Shown piece after piece: positions 12,631 through 24,595 of a stretch of DNA of 60,000 nt. The position numbers and the translations under genes were made by a program. The notes beneath the pieces are model-generated. The model saw only the letters and a program-made list of their open reading frames with translations, ran no database searches and was not told the origin of the DNA. The stretch lies in assembly GCF_910592395.1 (NCBI RefSeq), contig NC_088318.1, positions 4,156,001-4,216,000 of the forward strand, written 5' to 3'. Numbering within the stretch: position 1 is the first letter of the stretch; each line of letters opens with the position of its first letter. Origin of the DNA: Lineus longissimus (taxonomy: Eukaryota; Nemertea; Pilidiophora; Heteronemertea; Lineidae).

Positions 12631-14282
12631 GAGATGTTTTGTGGAAGCTGGATCAGAGGTTTGGGATAGAAATGGCAGCGATACCTACTGCTGCAAGCAT
12701 TATAAACCAAGAAGAGGTACCACGCTTTCAGGAGATCCTTTCAGTGAAATGCAAGACATAGGAATATATTGCGGATTCATGTCTGTAGCAATTGGTTTGA
12801 TTCCTCGACTTGGTGACATTGTGCAGAGGACAGTGTAGACAAACAGATGGTGAATTTTCTCATTGAGTGGTGTTAAACATAGTGGGTATTGCTATTTCAT
12901 TCTGCCGAAAGTTTCAGATCAGTGAAAATCTCATCCTGAAGTCAAACTGTCTGTAACATTTGATATTGACGATTTATCAAATACATCAGACACCGTCTGG
13001 TTTTCCCTCAAGATTTGCGTCGATTACATGGCCCAAATTCAAGACGGCTGACCTGAACCTCTTCCAATCGTTCTATGGGATTCGACATCAACTGATACTG
13101 GGCCGCCCAGCTATGTGGCACTGACGGTCACCAGTGTACTGAATTGTTGGGACAGGGATGAGACACCAATTTCGTCATTTTGACCCATACCCTCGTGAAA
13201 ATCAGCACTGATTGGGATCACATGCTACAAGATCACTGTCTTCAAAACCATAACCAGTCAAAGAAAGATTCGATCAAAGACAAGGGTTAAGTCAAGGATC
13301 GAAATCTTTCGACAGAATGAAATGGCATGTACTGTTTGGTATTTATTGCCCTTTTCAAACCATGATCGGTTAGCAAGGGTTAATGTTATAGATGTGTATG
13401 GTTATTTTAGATAGTTTGACGAAATGCCTCTGTACCTTAATGCCTCTTGCCTTTGCCTCTATGGAAAGAAGATAATCAAATTGTAAGAGAACTGCCAAAG
13501 TGTTGTAGAAATACGCTTCTGGTGTTTTTAAGATTAAGTCTGAAAGCAGACCCCCCCCACCCCAACTCAAATACAGGGGAACTATACACCTCTCACGAGC
13601 ATTTAGACATCCCTCAATGAGTATTAAACTGCACAGTCAAAGATGAAACCTTGTTGAGAATTAGCCAAGTATGCTTTGAACATGAGTCTTTACAACTACA
13701 TGTATACAATACTCCAATACGAGTAACATGATTATTTCAAAATTCACCTGACAATGGTCTTGGATCGCCCCATTACCAGAATTTTTCAAATGGTTAAACT
13801 TCTTGAAACAAAATGATACATCCAAACAATAATATGACCCTAACTTTCTTCTAGCATTTAACCGTTTTTAACCATTTTTTCTTCAATTTTCTTGGAATTA
13901 AAAGATTTATGTGACCTTTGGATAAGGTTCGAGTTTGGTTATGATGACTGTCAAAAACTCAATCTATGAAGTAATCTAAGGCAGCAACGGCAGAGATGGC
14001 GACACACGAATTTTGACTGATGCCTTACAGCTGAGGCTTTTCTGAGCAAAAAATGATTAGATTATAATTAGGCACAAGACAATGTTGATTAATTGGCATA
14101 GTGCTACCCAGGCCAATCAGGGCTCCCACTCTCATCCACCACGAAAAAATTCATTTACCTTGGCAACGTGCTGAAGGATATTTTTCCAAAAACCTTTTTC
14201 TTGAAATAAAGTGATCTAAAAAGAAGTCAGTCCAGTGGTAATGTTATTTTCATCGTTTGTACGGATAGAGTTGTTGGCCATT

Positions 14283-14363
14283 CCAGAGAGTAGGAACCCC
14301 AAACTCTCACGAGAGTAGGAACCCCAAACTCTCACATCAGTAGGAACCCCAAACTCTCACATC
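14283..14363. repeat. ~24-bp tandem repeat, 3 copies
   Basis: GTAGGAACCCCAAACTCTCA occurs three times in a row with short variable joints, inside the last intron. Confidence 0.85.
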
Positions 14364-15259
14364 AATGATGTCTAATGCATCCTCGCAGTCAAGTTGGGAC
14401 TCATATTATCAGACATAGCCAACAACTCTGAATCGAAACAGTCACAACATCAGGTATGGTAGATTTTCCACTCAACCAACACATCAATGTTTTCTCCTTC
14501 AAGCTATTTGCCCTTAAAGAGGAAACCTGTCAACTGAGTTCAATATTCCATCAGCAGATTACAAACTAGTACCAATGAATCATTTTTAAAAAGATGACAC
14601 CAGTAGTAGTTTAGACCTTCTTTGTCTGTGGAATGTAAACTCCCATCTTTGATTTGTCCCTCTCTGATTGTTTCTGGCTCATCAGAGTATACTGTAACCA
14701 ACTTGTCTGCTGCCAGAACATCAAAATCAGTTGGGGGTATATGGCGCTTTGATAGTTGTCAAATATTGGGATTGATAGCACGTGGGAACCCTGTTAGACC
14801 CACCACGGGTTGATAAGACAGGGAACACAAAACTGTCCCACCTCATCAGGCGAATCTGCGGGAGCGAAATAATACCACATCGTTTGACGATGTGGTAACG
14901 AGGCTGCGTCATCTGATGAACGGTAGCCGATATTTGCAGCATCTAGAAGAAGAAGCGGGCGGGAAATGTGACATCTTTCTTGCAAAGGTCTTTCAGTTGG
15001 CTAATTCACACAAAGCATAGTGAAGCTGTCCACAGAGAGAATTTTCGTTCATATTCTGAGATGCAGCAGCCGGATTCCTCTTGGGTGGCCAACTTCACCA
15101 CACAGACCAACTTTCCCCACCTTGAAGCATTGCACCTAAGCACATTAACTATTAGACAGCGGATTTGAAAGCCTTGTACAAGCCGCCCATTCTTCACAGT
15201 TTGTAGACATGGCTCAATCTCTAACAAGCCAAAAGCAGAAAGGCCACGAATATCAAAAT

Positions 15260-15385
15260 GCAACTGTCATTTTTTCCCCTTTTACTTAAGTTTTCACCTT
15301 ATCCTGATCTTTTTTCCTTTTACTCGAGTTTTCACCTTAACCTTATCTTTTTTTCTTTTACTTGAGTTTTCACCTTATCCCCCCT
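15260..15385. repeat. ~46-bp pyrimidine-rich tandem repeat, 3 copies
   Basis: Three copies of CTTTTACTTGAGTTTTCACC followed by TTATC and a T-rich spacer occur in the last intron. The copies differ by a few bases. Confidence 0.8.
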
Positions 15386-17274
15386 CCCAATGTGTCTAAA
15401 TAAAAATAAACATAGCCATTTTTTACTTAGGACAGACAATGCACATCACAAAACTGAAGAGACAGCGAACTACCAAACGCACTATGTATATGACAATCAC
15501 CTGCAACCAAGTATTACAGCGGAAAACCCAACCTCTGTATAGGGCGTCCCAAAAGCTATGAAGCGCTATTTCAGTTAAACGAACATGCAGCTTTCTTTCG
15601 GACAACCCTGTGTACTTAAGACACCCACCTGTCCTGGTTAACTCGATACCTGAATAACATCACCACAGAAGGACGGTCATTTTAACCCTATAAGGACTGA
15701 TGGGGCTACTTCAGGGAAATCTTTCCAAAACAATTTAGATCATGACACAAATGGGACCAAGAGAAAGTGCTCATCAGGAGCTTTCCAATGAATGGTCGTG
15801 TCAATAAGAAATGAAAATCTTTGAACTTGGGCACAAATCCCAAAGTTCCCAAAGAAATCTTGCCACCAGTCCTACAAGGGTTAACTTGGTTATACTACTT
15901 CTACAAGCGTGGAGATGACCACTGTAAAGATACACGCTTTGTGCAGTCTTTACAAGCGGTGTTCTCATAATCTTGACGCTGTCAGATTGCTCGCAAATAC
16001 AGGAGGGCATTACCAAGCGTTTGATCGCGGAGGTTATTTTCTAGGATTAGCGGGGATGTGTGGCGCCCCCTTTGCAACTCAGGGCAACGACTCTGCCATT
16101 GTGCGAGATTAGTTAGGGACGACGACCTCTATGCCACTGTGTTCACCCCACCATAACTACTATTAGCGGAAACTTACGAGGATGATCTTCTCACGCTGTA
16201 AAGGGGGATGTTTGCAAAATAATCACAAAAGTTCTACCTTATTCTAATGGGAAATCATGCATTTTTAAGTACGAAACTACACTTGTGATCTATTTTCCCA
16301 GAGGACAATCTAACTTGATACAACTTCTTAGTGGAAAAGTCATGATAACTTGGTAGAAGAGATTTTGGGAGATTTTGCTGGGGTGTGAATCAAAGTTGGT
16401 CACTGATAAGGCTGTAGACACCAGATGCACAAAATAATGCTTGGACTTAGGTGAGCCAAAGCTTGGTGTCTGAAGTGACATCAGGCAATGGGTGTATACC
16501 CTTGGGTCATCTTTATAAATCTGGGGTCGGGGACAGGTATTGCGGAATAAATAAGGACATAGCAGTTGCTTTTCTGAGGAAACAAGCAAACTTAAATAAA
16601 GGCATGCAAACGCAAGACATCACAATTACCCCATGGTGCCCCATCTGGAACTATAAAGTCAAGCCCCTGAGGTTAGAAAAGGATATTTTGGAGAAATAAC
16701 GACTTGGGGAACAACTATGGCCAACCCATTCTGCCTACATATTTGAATATATACGATTATTCAAACTATACACAATGCAAATTTTGGTGGCAAATGGCAC
16801 AGTTTACCAATTAGGCATAGCTGCATCAAGTGGATACTGGGAGCAGTACGACCAATGTCTGTTAGCTTGTTGATAGCAGTCGATAATGCTCATAGTAACT
16901 ACAGCATGCCAATGCATGAGTGCCTATAAACAAACAAGCATTTTTTATCGCTCAACCTGCGATAATGATTGCTGCGCAGAGCGATGAAAGATTGCTCATC
17001 AGCGGGTTGACTAGTTAATCACTGGTTTTATTGCAGGCAATGCAAATGAGATATTTTCATCACATGCGATCACGACTGCAGGTCGCAGCGACTAAACTTG
17101 CTTGCCTGCAGGCTGCTCTACTGCAGAAGAGGAATAACATTACTGCACAGTTCAGCTTCAGTCGACCAATACGTCCATACTGAATCCAGCATCACTGCAC
17201 AGCCATTCTTGGTCAAGTGAGCACGAAAATCACTGTAAACAAACCAAACAATCATCATCACGATGGATACATAC

Positions 17275-17429
17275 TCTTTAGAATTCTCTAACGATCGTCG
17301 GCGCTGTTCCTCCAACTTCTGCGACTCCTCCCACGAGAGGCGCTCCTTCTCGAATTGTTGGCGCTTCTCCTCGTGTTCCCGCGATTGCTGTTCGAGGGTT
17401 CGCTTCATCTGTTCGGCATGGCGTCCCAG
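17275..17429 (-). CDS. SEPTIN7: Septin core exon 12: coiled-coil second half
   Basis: This exon encodes LGRHAEQMKRTLEQQSREHE, EKRQQFEKERLSWEESQKLE and EQRRRSLENSK, ending AAAGA|GTATGT in phase 2. Compare vertebrate [20 protein letters not shown] and RRQFEDEKANWEAQQR. It is highly charged and alpha-helical. The acceptor is CTTTTACAG. It is followed by the longest intron of the gene, about 13.6 kb. Confidence 0.96.
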
Positions 17430-17701
17430 CTGTAAAAGGAGGGAGAGTTTTTACCCAAATCTGAACCTAAATTTTCAAATGTTGATGTCACATGGATGGA
17501 GTATCTTTCAAGAGAGACATGACGATTTTCATGTGAAACTTCTATACCTGAGGTATCTGAAAACACTCGCTTTACTGAATTCGGAGAACGCCTGATGACA
17601 AAAAATGAGCAGTTTGAGTGCAAATCACTTCAAATTTTATGCCATTTTTGCTCAGTGCTGCCCACTCAGTCCATACTCAATGTTCCATCTGGCCACCGCC
17701 A

Positions 17702-17854
17702 TTACCCAGCAGCAAGATCAGAGACAGTGCCACGTCCTTTGCAGAGCTGTTTGGCCAGCAGCATGAACCCTAACTGGTGCCCAAGCTCAGTTGCACGCAA
17801 CAAACACTCATAAGAGCGTTCGAGAAGAAAGACTCGCAACTTAGAAGAAGACAT
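17702..17854 (-). other. Small open frame in the intron between coiled-coil exons (50 codons), unassigned
   Basis: An ATG five bases after the exon 11 donor hexamer opens [20 protein letters not shown] followed by ATELGHQLGFMLLAKQLCKG and RGTVSDLAAG, then TAA. It is not in frame with septin: retaining this intron would instead add VRQDVFF and stop. It may be chance or part of a dispersed repeat. Confidence 0.15.
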
Positions 17855-17864
17855 CTTGACGTAC

Positions 17865-18000
17865 GTCTGCCTCGGACAACTTGAGCTTGTCCTGTTTCTC
17901 CTTGACCTTCATCTCAAACACCTGTTCCATTTCTGCCTCCATCTTCTTGAGTTTCATATCATGCTCCTTCTTCTCTTCCTCCATCTGCAGGAGAGGCGAT
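17865..18000 (-). CDS. SEPTIN7: Septin core exon 11: coiled-coil first half
   Basis: This exon begins A|TCG after TCTTTTTCAG and encodes [20 protein letters not shown], then [20 protein letters not shown] and LSEAD. It matches vertebrate SPLAQMEEERREH and [15 protein letters not shown] second AG (CTCCTGCAG just before the ATG) would lose the frame, so the upstream acceptor is the right one. The donor is GCAGAC|GTACGT, phase 0. Heptad-like spacing marks a parallel coiled coil used for septin pairing. Confidence 0.96.
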
Positions 18001-21000
18001 CTGAAAAAGACGATTTTAGCGTCAGCGAAATGAGGCAATATACAACCTCAGCTACAGGGCAGTCCTTCATACATTGGGGAGCATTGCTATTTCATCAACT
18101 GAAGGTGAGGACACATAGTAACCTTATGATCATCGATGATGTTTCCTGTCTATTGGTGCCAAGCTAAAGTGCTTTAGGATCAACTCAGACCTTTAGATCC
18201 TGTCCTGCTGCAATCCTAACCGTAAGACAATCTTTTGAGAAAGTTGTCCAAAATTACATATTTTTTCATAATTTTCAATCCTTTAGCCCCCCCCCCCCCC
18301 CTCCCCAGTTCAGACAGAAGTGTTTACCGGTATATTAGGGGGTGGGCAGTTGGCAAAAAGATAGCAGCACCTAGAGGCCCTGTAGAAACTCCAAGGAGAC
18401 GATGTATGGCACTCTAAACATTTGGAAAATATGGACGTCATGCAACAAACATTCAAAATCTTTCATAGGTACCTCTTCATGCAATTATTACATTCCATCT
18501 TCTCATTAAAATATGTCTTTTGTCAAAATTAACTTCATAGAGACGTCTGCTTTTTTGCTTTGAATCATCCCATGGGCAAAGATCCGGTCCTCATTTTACA
18601 TAAAATTATCTCGGATTTCTCTATTTTGGGTCCCGTTGACAGTCTTCTAGATCAATGTCAAACACAAGATGCAAATATTGCAGTGAATATAATCTTTCAG
18701 TGTTGTGCAAAATATTGTGCATGATGCAAAAAGTCATCTTCAAGAATCGAAATACATGCTTTGATCACAAAGAATGTGTCTTTTCCCTTCTTTATTCAAC
18801 ATGCATGTGCCTTCGAAACCAACCTGTGCTTTTTAGCAATTCTTTTGAGATTTGTGGACCAAGATTGACATCGTTGTGAAAGAATCATGCACGATTTAAA
18901 TCTGAGAGTGTGCATGATGCACTCATTAACATCAACACAGGCTCAATAGAAAAATATTTCTGAAACTTTTCAAAATGGCTATCTCGCTCGACCAACAGCT
19001 ACATAAGAACTGTGGTTAGGAACTTCCCCTCAAGTACTGAGATGATTCAAAATGTACTCTTCATATCACGAGGAGGGGAGGGAGGGGGGGGGCACCAAGA
19101 GAGACCAACAAGACAAGGCCGGGATTTCAGATAGACACCCATATTTTAGCAGGGTTTGGGAGGGACAAAATGGCATTTGGACTTGACAAAATTGCCTGTT
19201 TGGATAAGAAGTGGGGCCTTTTTCATAACAGGAGTTTGGAGCATGTCCTCAACTTTTGCCCCTTCATCAAGCAAGGTGATTTGCATGTTTTGGAAGTCTA
19301 CATTACTGTTAGGATAGACCCTGCGCAGAACCTGGACAAGATGGGAAATGCTGCCAATGTGTTCTGCAGTCAAAAGTTGGTGGGGGGGGGGGGGCACTCT
19401 TTCAGTTAGTATCAAATTGAGATAACAATATCACACTAGTATTGTACAATGCAATTAAGAGGGAGGGGAGAACTTAAGAAATACAGCAACTGAAATATAA
19501 AACATGTCAAACTTAAAATGCAGTGGAAATGCCAGATGTCACTCAGTGCATACACAGTGAAGTCTACTCTATGGAGTTTCTACAGGACGGTTTAAATATC
19601 TTGTATCATTCCCAGGTTTCATATTCTGTCTAATTTCTTGTTTATCTGCTCAAGAGTTTTTTGATTAAATTTACAGAAACAAATTGTTTCGGCTGGACAC
19701 AAGGCCAATTGACATGATATTTTATCTTCAATGCAAAAAAAGGGAGCGATTTTTGGGTTACTGACTGATCCGCGGCCACTAGGAGCTAGGTCAACCACGC
19801 TGATCACAGGGCTAGGGCAAACACTCGCCATTCCACTTCATGTTAATACCAACAAATTCTAGGAAGTTTTTAGGAATATGGTTGAGTATTTGGCTTTGTT
19901 CCTGTTAGATGTGGAGCAGTGATGTCTCAACCAGTTTTTCTCTGCCTGTTCTCAAGCAGAATGACCACAAAACGGCTATGAAATGTGTGGTCATGCCACT
20001 TGAAAACGTCCAGGGAACAACTGATTGAAACGCCGCACCCCACATGCTGTAAAAGAGAACCAAAACACTCCACTATATCCACTGTAAAATCAATGCAAGT
20101 CTGCAGAGATGTATATCAAAGGTACCCAGTGCCACTGACTTTTGGCTGGGTGCATGTTTACATCAGAAAATGTGAAAAATGCACACGAATCGTTCTCCAC
20201 CAGGTTTATGGAAGAATACTGGAGACAAGGTGTGTCGAGATTAGTCACAAATACAAAGAGGTTTTTAGAGTACAATCGTCGGGTAGGGACCTAAAACCTA
20301 AAAGTTAGTTTTGATAATTAATAGACACTGCAATGCATTCGAATACAGCCATGCATTGTCTGTGGTTGGATTTATTGCATTTCACTAGTCATGCTTTGGG
20401 CGGCCTCTAAAGACTATTGACAGTTCAAAATTCCATTCAGAGCCACAGTTTGGGCCCTGGTTAAGTTTTCAAAGTAACTTCAGTAAATTTCACCATTACT
20501 TTTCAAAATGTGCCAGTTTCACCTCGTTTTTCTTCAAACTTTGTGATCCTGTGTGGTTATTCCTGAGGAAGACTACATACAGGATGATAGAAGTTCTTCT
20601 GCAGAACACAATGGAACTGGGCTATTCTACAATGGCAATGGGGGTCTTCAGGCTGTCATCTCACCCCTATTACAGTAATCAGCATGGGCCAATACCAATG
20701 TGTTCTGGCAAAAGGGAGCAGAACTTCTTACAATACATAGTCTGTCACATGAATCACTGTGATTGCGAGCTGTCACATGAATCACTGTGATTGCGAGCTG
20801 TCACATGAATCACTGTGATTGCGAGCTGCCACATGAATCACTGTGATTGCGAGCTGCCACATGAATCACTGTGATTGCGAGCTGTCACATGAATCACTGT
20901 GATTGCGAGCTGTCACATGAATCACAGTGATTGCGGGCTATGAGTCAGCAAACTGATGAAACACACTGAAAAGAAAACTTAACCAGGGACCAATATCCTA

Positions 21001-21067
21001 GGGCAGGACAATTCTGAAACTGCCAATACATCTAAAATCTAGCACAGCACGCCCTACTGGGACTTAC
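18001..21067 (-). other. Intron between cassette exon and coiled coil
   Basis: It contains homopolymer tracts (C-run near 18288, G-runs near 19085 and 19381), the 28-bp minisatellite at 20744-20939 and an 89-codon minus-strand open frame at 19146-19415, discussed as a finding. There is nothing else recognisable. Confidence 0.5.
20744..20939. repeat. 28-bp minisatellite with internal palindrome, 7 copies
   Basis: The unit GTCACATGAATCACTGTGAT followed by TGCGAGCT is repeated seven times. Each contains AATCACTGTGATT, so the array can form a row of short hairpins. It lies a few hundred bases upstream in coordinate of the 21068-21157 cassette, that is, just downstream of it in the transcript. 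Confidence 0.92.
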
Positions 21068-21157
21068 ACATTGGCCAGCCGCTTGGTGGCGCTAAGAGTT
21101 TCGTAAAGGGCCACGTTGTTCTTATCAACTTCGAGCAGATCTGCTGCATTCTGATCT
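21068..21157 (-). CDS. SEPTIN7: Symmetric cassette exon between G domain and coiled coil (30 codons, phase 2/2)
   Basis: This 90-nt exon is bounded by CATTTTCCAG and AATGT|GTAAGT. In frame it reads DQNAADLLEVDKNNVALYET followed by LSATKRLAN. Phase 2 on both sides lets it be included or skipped without a shift. Skipping gives the vertebrate-like junction [13 protein letters not shown] know no equivalent in vertebrate septin 7. The peptide looks amphipathic and helical and could lengthen or offset the coiled coil. Splice signals are good; coding status is inferred. Confidence 0.72.
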
Positions 21158-21227
21158 CTGGAAAATGGGGCAAATTTTGACATTCTCAATTGTTTTAAAG
21201 TATTTTTGATTGATATGGTGTGTGTGT

Positions 21228-21335
21228 TCAAGGTGTCAAGGTGAAAATTCAAGATCAAGGCCGAGTCGAGGTGAAAGTTCAAGGTCAAGGCCATGTCAAG
21301 GTGAAAGTTCAAGGTCAGGTCCAAGTTAAGATGAG
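21228..21335. repeat. ~30-bp tandem repeat, about 3.5 copies
   Basis: GTCAAGGTGAAAGTTCAAGG followed by TCAAGGCCAT recurs with substitutions. It lies immediately upstream (in transcript sense) of the cassette exon 21068-21157. Confidence 0.8.
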
Positions 21336-22401
21336 AGACCCAACCACTTACCAGTCCCAGAGTTTTAACCTCAATATTTCATTGCAGTGTTGCATGTTTT
21401 ATGAACACAGGGCCATCCGTTTCCATTTTCCATTGAGATCTAGATGACCGATTGATTTGCATGTGCTCGTTGAATTTGACGGAACAAAGCCACAATCAAA
21501 GAGAGTTTCCAGCTGTTTTTTTGACAAATTTAAGGTGTCGTAGAATTGAAAATCACACCACACTGCTGCATCTCTTTACTGAAATCGACACTGTCGGATA
21601 GAGCTCACATTCCACCCCAAAACTTCTACCAAAGCATCTCGGGTCTGGGCATACTATTTATCTCCACCCGTCTCGTCTCGATTTTAGCCACACCCTGCAT
21701 AATATTTGGCAAAAAGGCAGAAGCAGCGATTACAAGCTTTTGCAAATACGCCAATCCATCCACAGAAGACAAATTTCGAACTCATATTTTTTAAGCAGTT
21801 AGTTGACTATTAATCATACAGAAAAGCACAAAAACTGTCAGTCAAAAGCATAAGGACTTCTGGATGGGAAACAAAAATGTGAATTTCCAAAAACATCAAA
21901 TAATCTTAAATGGACTGGGAATGACAAGCCCTAACTATTTTGAATGATTTCAAGGAACGTGAACAAAACGATGACAGGGTCAGAATAATCAAAATGTTGG
22001 TGTATGTGTTTTAGTGATAAACAACTTTGGAGAGTCAAGTAACCGATTTTTTTCATTGTAGATATCTTCTTTGTATTGACTCGTTTACAGACATGCAATA
22101 ATCGTTGCTCCAATGTGCGACAAATAAATCTCTTGTCTGCAGGCAAACTTGTAATCGCTGGTCTGATTTTGATCGCAGGTTGCAGCGATGACCATTCCTT
22201 GTCACATGCTCCTCCAATAACTCCACAAACAAGACATTTTTGTCTCATGTGATGATTGTTGCAGGTCATGGAGATTTGTCTCATGCAACAATTGTCACAG
22301 GTCGTTGCAACAAAAATCTTCCGTTTGCGGGGAACATCAACTCTGACCAGGAAAACAAAATAAACTCAATTTTTTTCTCTCATGCATGCGTGCAGACTTA
22401 C

Positions 22402-22521
22402 TTGGTGTTGGGGTTGGCCTTGACTTTGCCATCTTGGGTCGTGACGGTAGCCAGCTTGTTGTACCGGAAGTTCTCATAGTGGATGTTGTTGGTCATATCC
22501 TTCAGGTCCTGCATGTGTGTC
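22402..22521 (-). CDS. SEPTIN7: Septin core exon 10: end of the G domain
   Basis: This exon encodes [20 protein letters not shown] followed by [28 protein letters not shown]...HYENFR is the conserved final helix of the septin-unique element; after it the sequence becomes a polar linker to the coiled coil. The acceptor is TTCTTCCAG and the donor ACCAA|GTAAGT, phase 2. It can join either the cassette at 21068-21157 or the coiled-coil exon directly. Confidence 0.96.
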
Positions 22522-23326
22522 CTGGAAGAATAACAAAGACAGGGTCAGAAACGAAAATACCTAAGATGGTGTTTCTGAGAGAGTTCGGTAACTCAAATAG
22601 AGCACCGCGATAGATTTTTTTTCCTTGGAGCAGGGGGCACTAAAGATTAAGTATTTCCCTTTCACAACATAACAGAAGCGTTCAGTTTCACCAAAAATAT
22701 ATAAGGCTCGCTGATATATTTTTGGTTACACTAATAACCCATCACCAGTAGAATTTACAATGCCCATGTATTTTTGTCGTACATGTGTTTGGAAGCAAAT
22801 TAAGTGTCAAATGATTCTACGTCTGCAGTCGCACCGTGTGAATCTGTGAGTAAAATAATTGAAAATAAATTTCCCTAAAGAATACAAACGAACCAAAAAT
22901 TTAATGAATTAGCCACCTGCTGAGCCATAATGAAACTATTTCATAAGGACACTAAACATTGCCTTTAACGCCACACCGGTAAAGTAAAGGTTTTTCTAAG
23001 CACCTTTTGTCAAAAGACTTCCATTTTCTTCACAGAAGCCATTTAAACAATATTCAAATACCAAAGCACTTTTTTCAACAGGATACTGCTACTATTAAAC
23101 AGCACGATATCACTAAAAGCATTACCAAATACCAGTTCACTTTGCCCAACAACAGTCAAATAACAACAATTTTAGCATAAGTGTGCGGGCACATGACGAT
23201 GTTTTGAAAGTTAATAGTCTACGCTAGTGATAGAACAACAACACTCAGAGTTCAGAAAAAAAGAAGAAATGATTAAAAAAAATGTTAGTTGTGACGAGGA
23301 AGAACAATCAGATAGCGTTGGTGAAA

Positions 23327-23375
23327 TGGCGTGTGTTCAAAATGGCGTGTGTTCAAAATGGCGTGTGTTCAGAAT
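23327..23375. repeat. 16-17 bp tandem repeat, 3 copies
   Basis: AATGGCGTGTGTTCAA is repeated three times in an intron. Confidence 0.8.
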
Positions 23376-23972
23376 GGCTGTTTTTCACAAGGTGTTTCTA
23401 CAACTTTGACAGATCTATATCTACCAGTTTATTCTTTGGTTGAGAAGAGAAACTCAGACTATCATCCTCATCAGACGATTGTGAGTTTACTATTTAGCTT
23501 ACAAGTTTGCTTGATAAAAATGTTTGTGTTATTCGTCTATCGTCAGTTGAAGAAAATAAACGTCACAGGCCAGACTCAAAACAGATTTCGAAGGTCTGTT
23601 CCATCAAGTATGCAATAAAATTCAGATTGTCAACTCTGCAGTTGTAGATTTTTAACCATACATTTCTGGACAGCAGGTCGTGGAAATGAAAGTTCCCTGA
23701 TACTGACTAGTATTCTTTTGGACGAAAATCAAATTCGACGAAATATAAAATCAGATTAAACTCTGACAAACCAGGATGATTGCACCTCGAATGCAAAACG
23801 GTACTACTAACATTAAAAGAACACATTACAGAAGATGTTTTCTTGATAAACATCTAATCACCCTGTTTCAGTGAAGGAGTGCATTAAATTTTACAACATC
23901 AACGAGTAGATAAAGTCCCACGATCATAAAAGGGCAACGGAAAACCAACCACCTCATCCAGCTCCCCCCGCC

Positions 23973-24079
23973 ATATATAAGACAAAGTGTCGGCCTCCAG
24001 AGCTTGAAACTCTTTCGTCAGGGTGAAATATCATCTGGCACCTTGACCCCACACGTGGAACGTCAGTTTCTGCTTCAAG
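23973..24079 (+). promoter_or_regulatory. Opposite-strand TATA box with possible short first exon
   Basis: TATATAAG at 23974-23981 is preceded by a C-rich stretch. About 100 bases further on is CTTCAAG|GTACGT, a good splice donor on the plus strand. The arrangement resembles a TATA promoter with a non-coding first exon, or the promoter part of a decayed LTR. No plus-strand coding exon is recognisable downstream in the same septin intron. Confidence 0.3.
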
Positions 24080-24499
24080 GTACGTTTCTCAAGTTCCAAA
24101 TTGTTCACAATTGTACTACCCATCTCCAAATTTTTCACCAATGGCCCTACATTTAGCTTAATTTCAATTCTTGGATGAAGTCGAAAGTGTATTGTTGCCC
24201 GTACTGAGAAATATATAGAAATACATCACATTGAACAATTTGAGGACCACTGATGTCTATCACTTTTAACATAACTTATCTATTTCTCACATACAAAGCT
24301 GGAGTCGACTCAGACACTGTGTAACAATTAGACTGAATGGAAAAGGCCAAGGGGAAAACTAAAGTGTCATTGCTTGCAGAATCCACTGAATAATATTTCA
24401 TCAGGGACTCTGCTGACAAAAATAGTGCTGGTATCGACTGTTCTGGCCAAACTACATGTAAACGAAAGACAATCGATGACGTCATGTCTGACAATGAAT

Positions 24500-24595
24500 G
24501 ACCATACTCCCTTGAGGTCTTTCAATCAACACCACGGTCGACAGAAGTCGGAAAAAATTGTCAAGACTTTGCATCCAGTTATGCACGCACATTGA
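24500..24595 (+). repeat. Dispersed repeat copy, related to 12525-12630
   Basis: This is the second copy of the family described at 12525-12630, in the opposite orientation. No coding frame or terminal repeats are evident. Confidence 0.5.

Larger units (their letters stand above)
3712..17274 (-). other. Last septin intron (~13.6 kb)
   Basis: Besides the minisatellites and the MITE listed separately, I see no exon-like sequence with both splice sites and coding character on the septin strand. Open frames here are short and lack recognisable domains on either strand. Confidence 0.55.
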
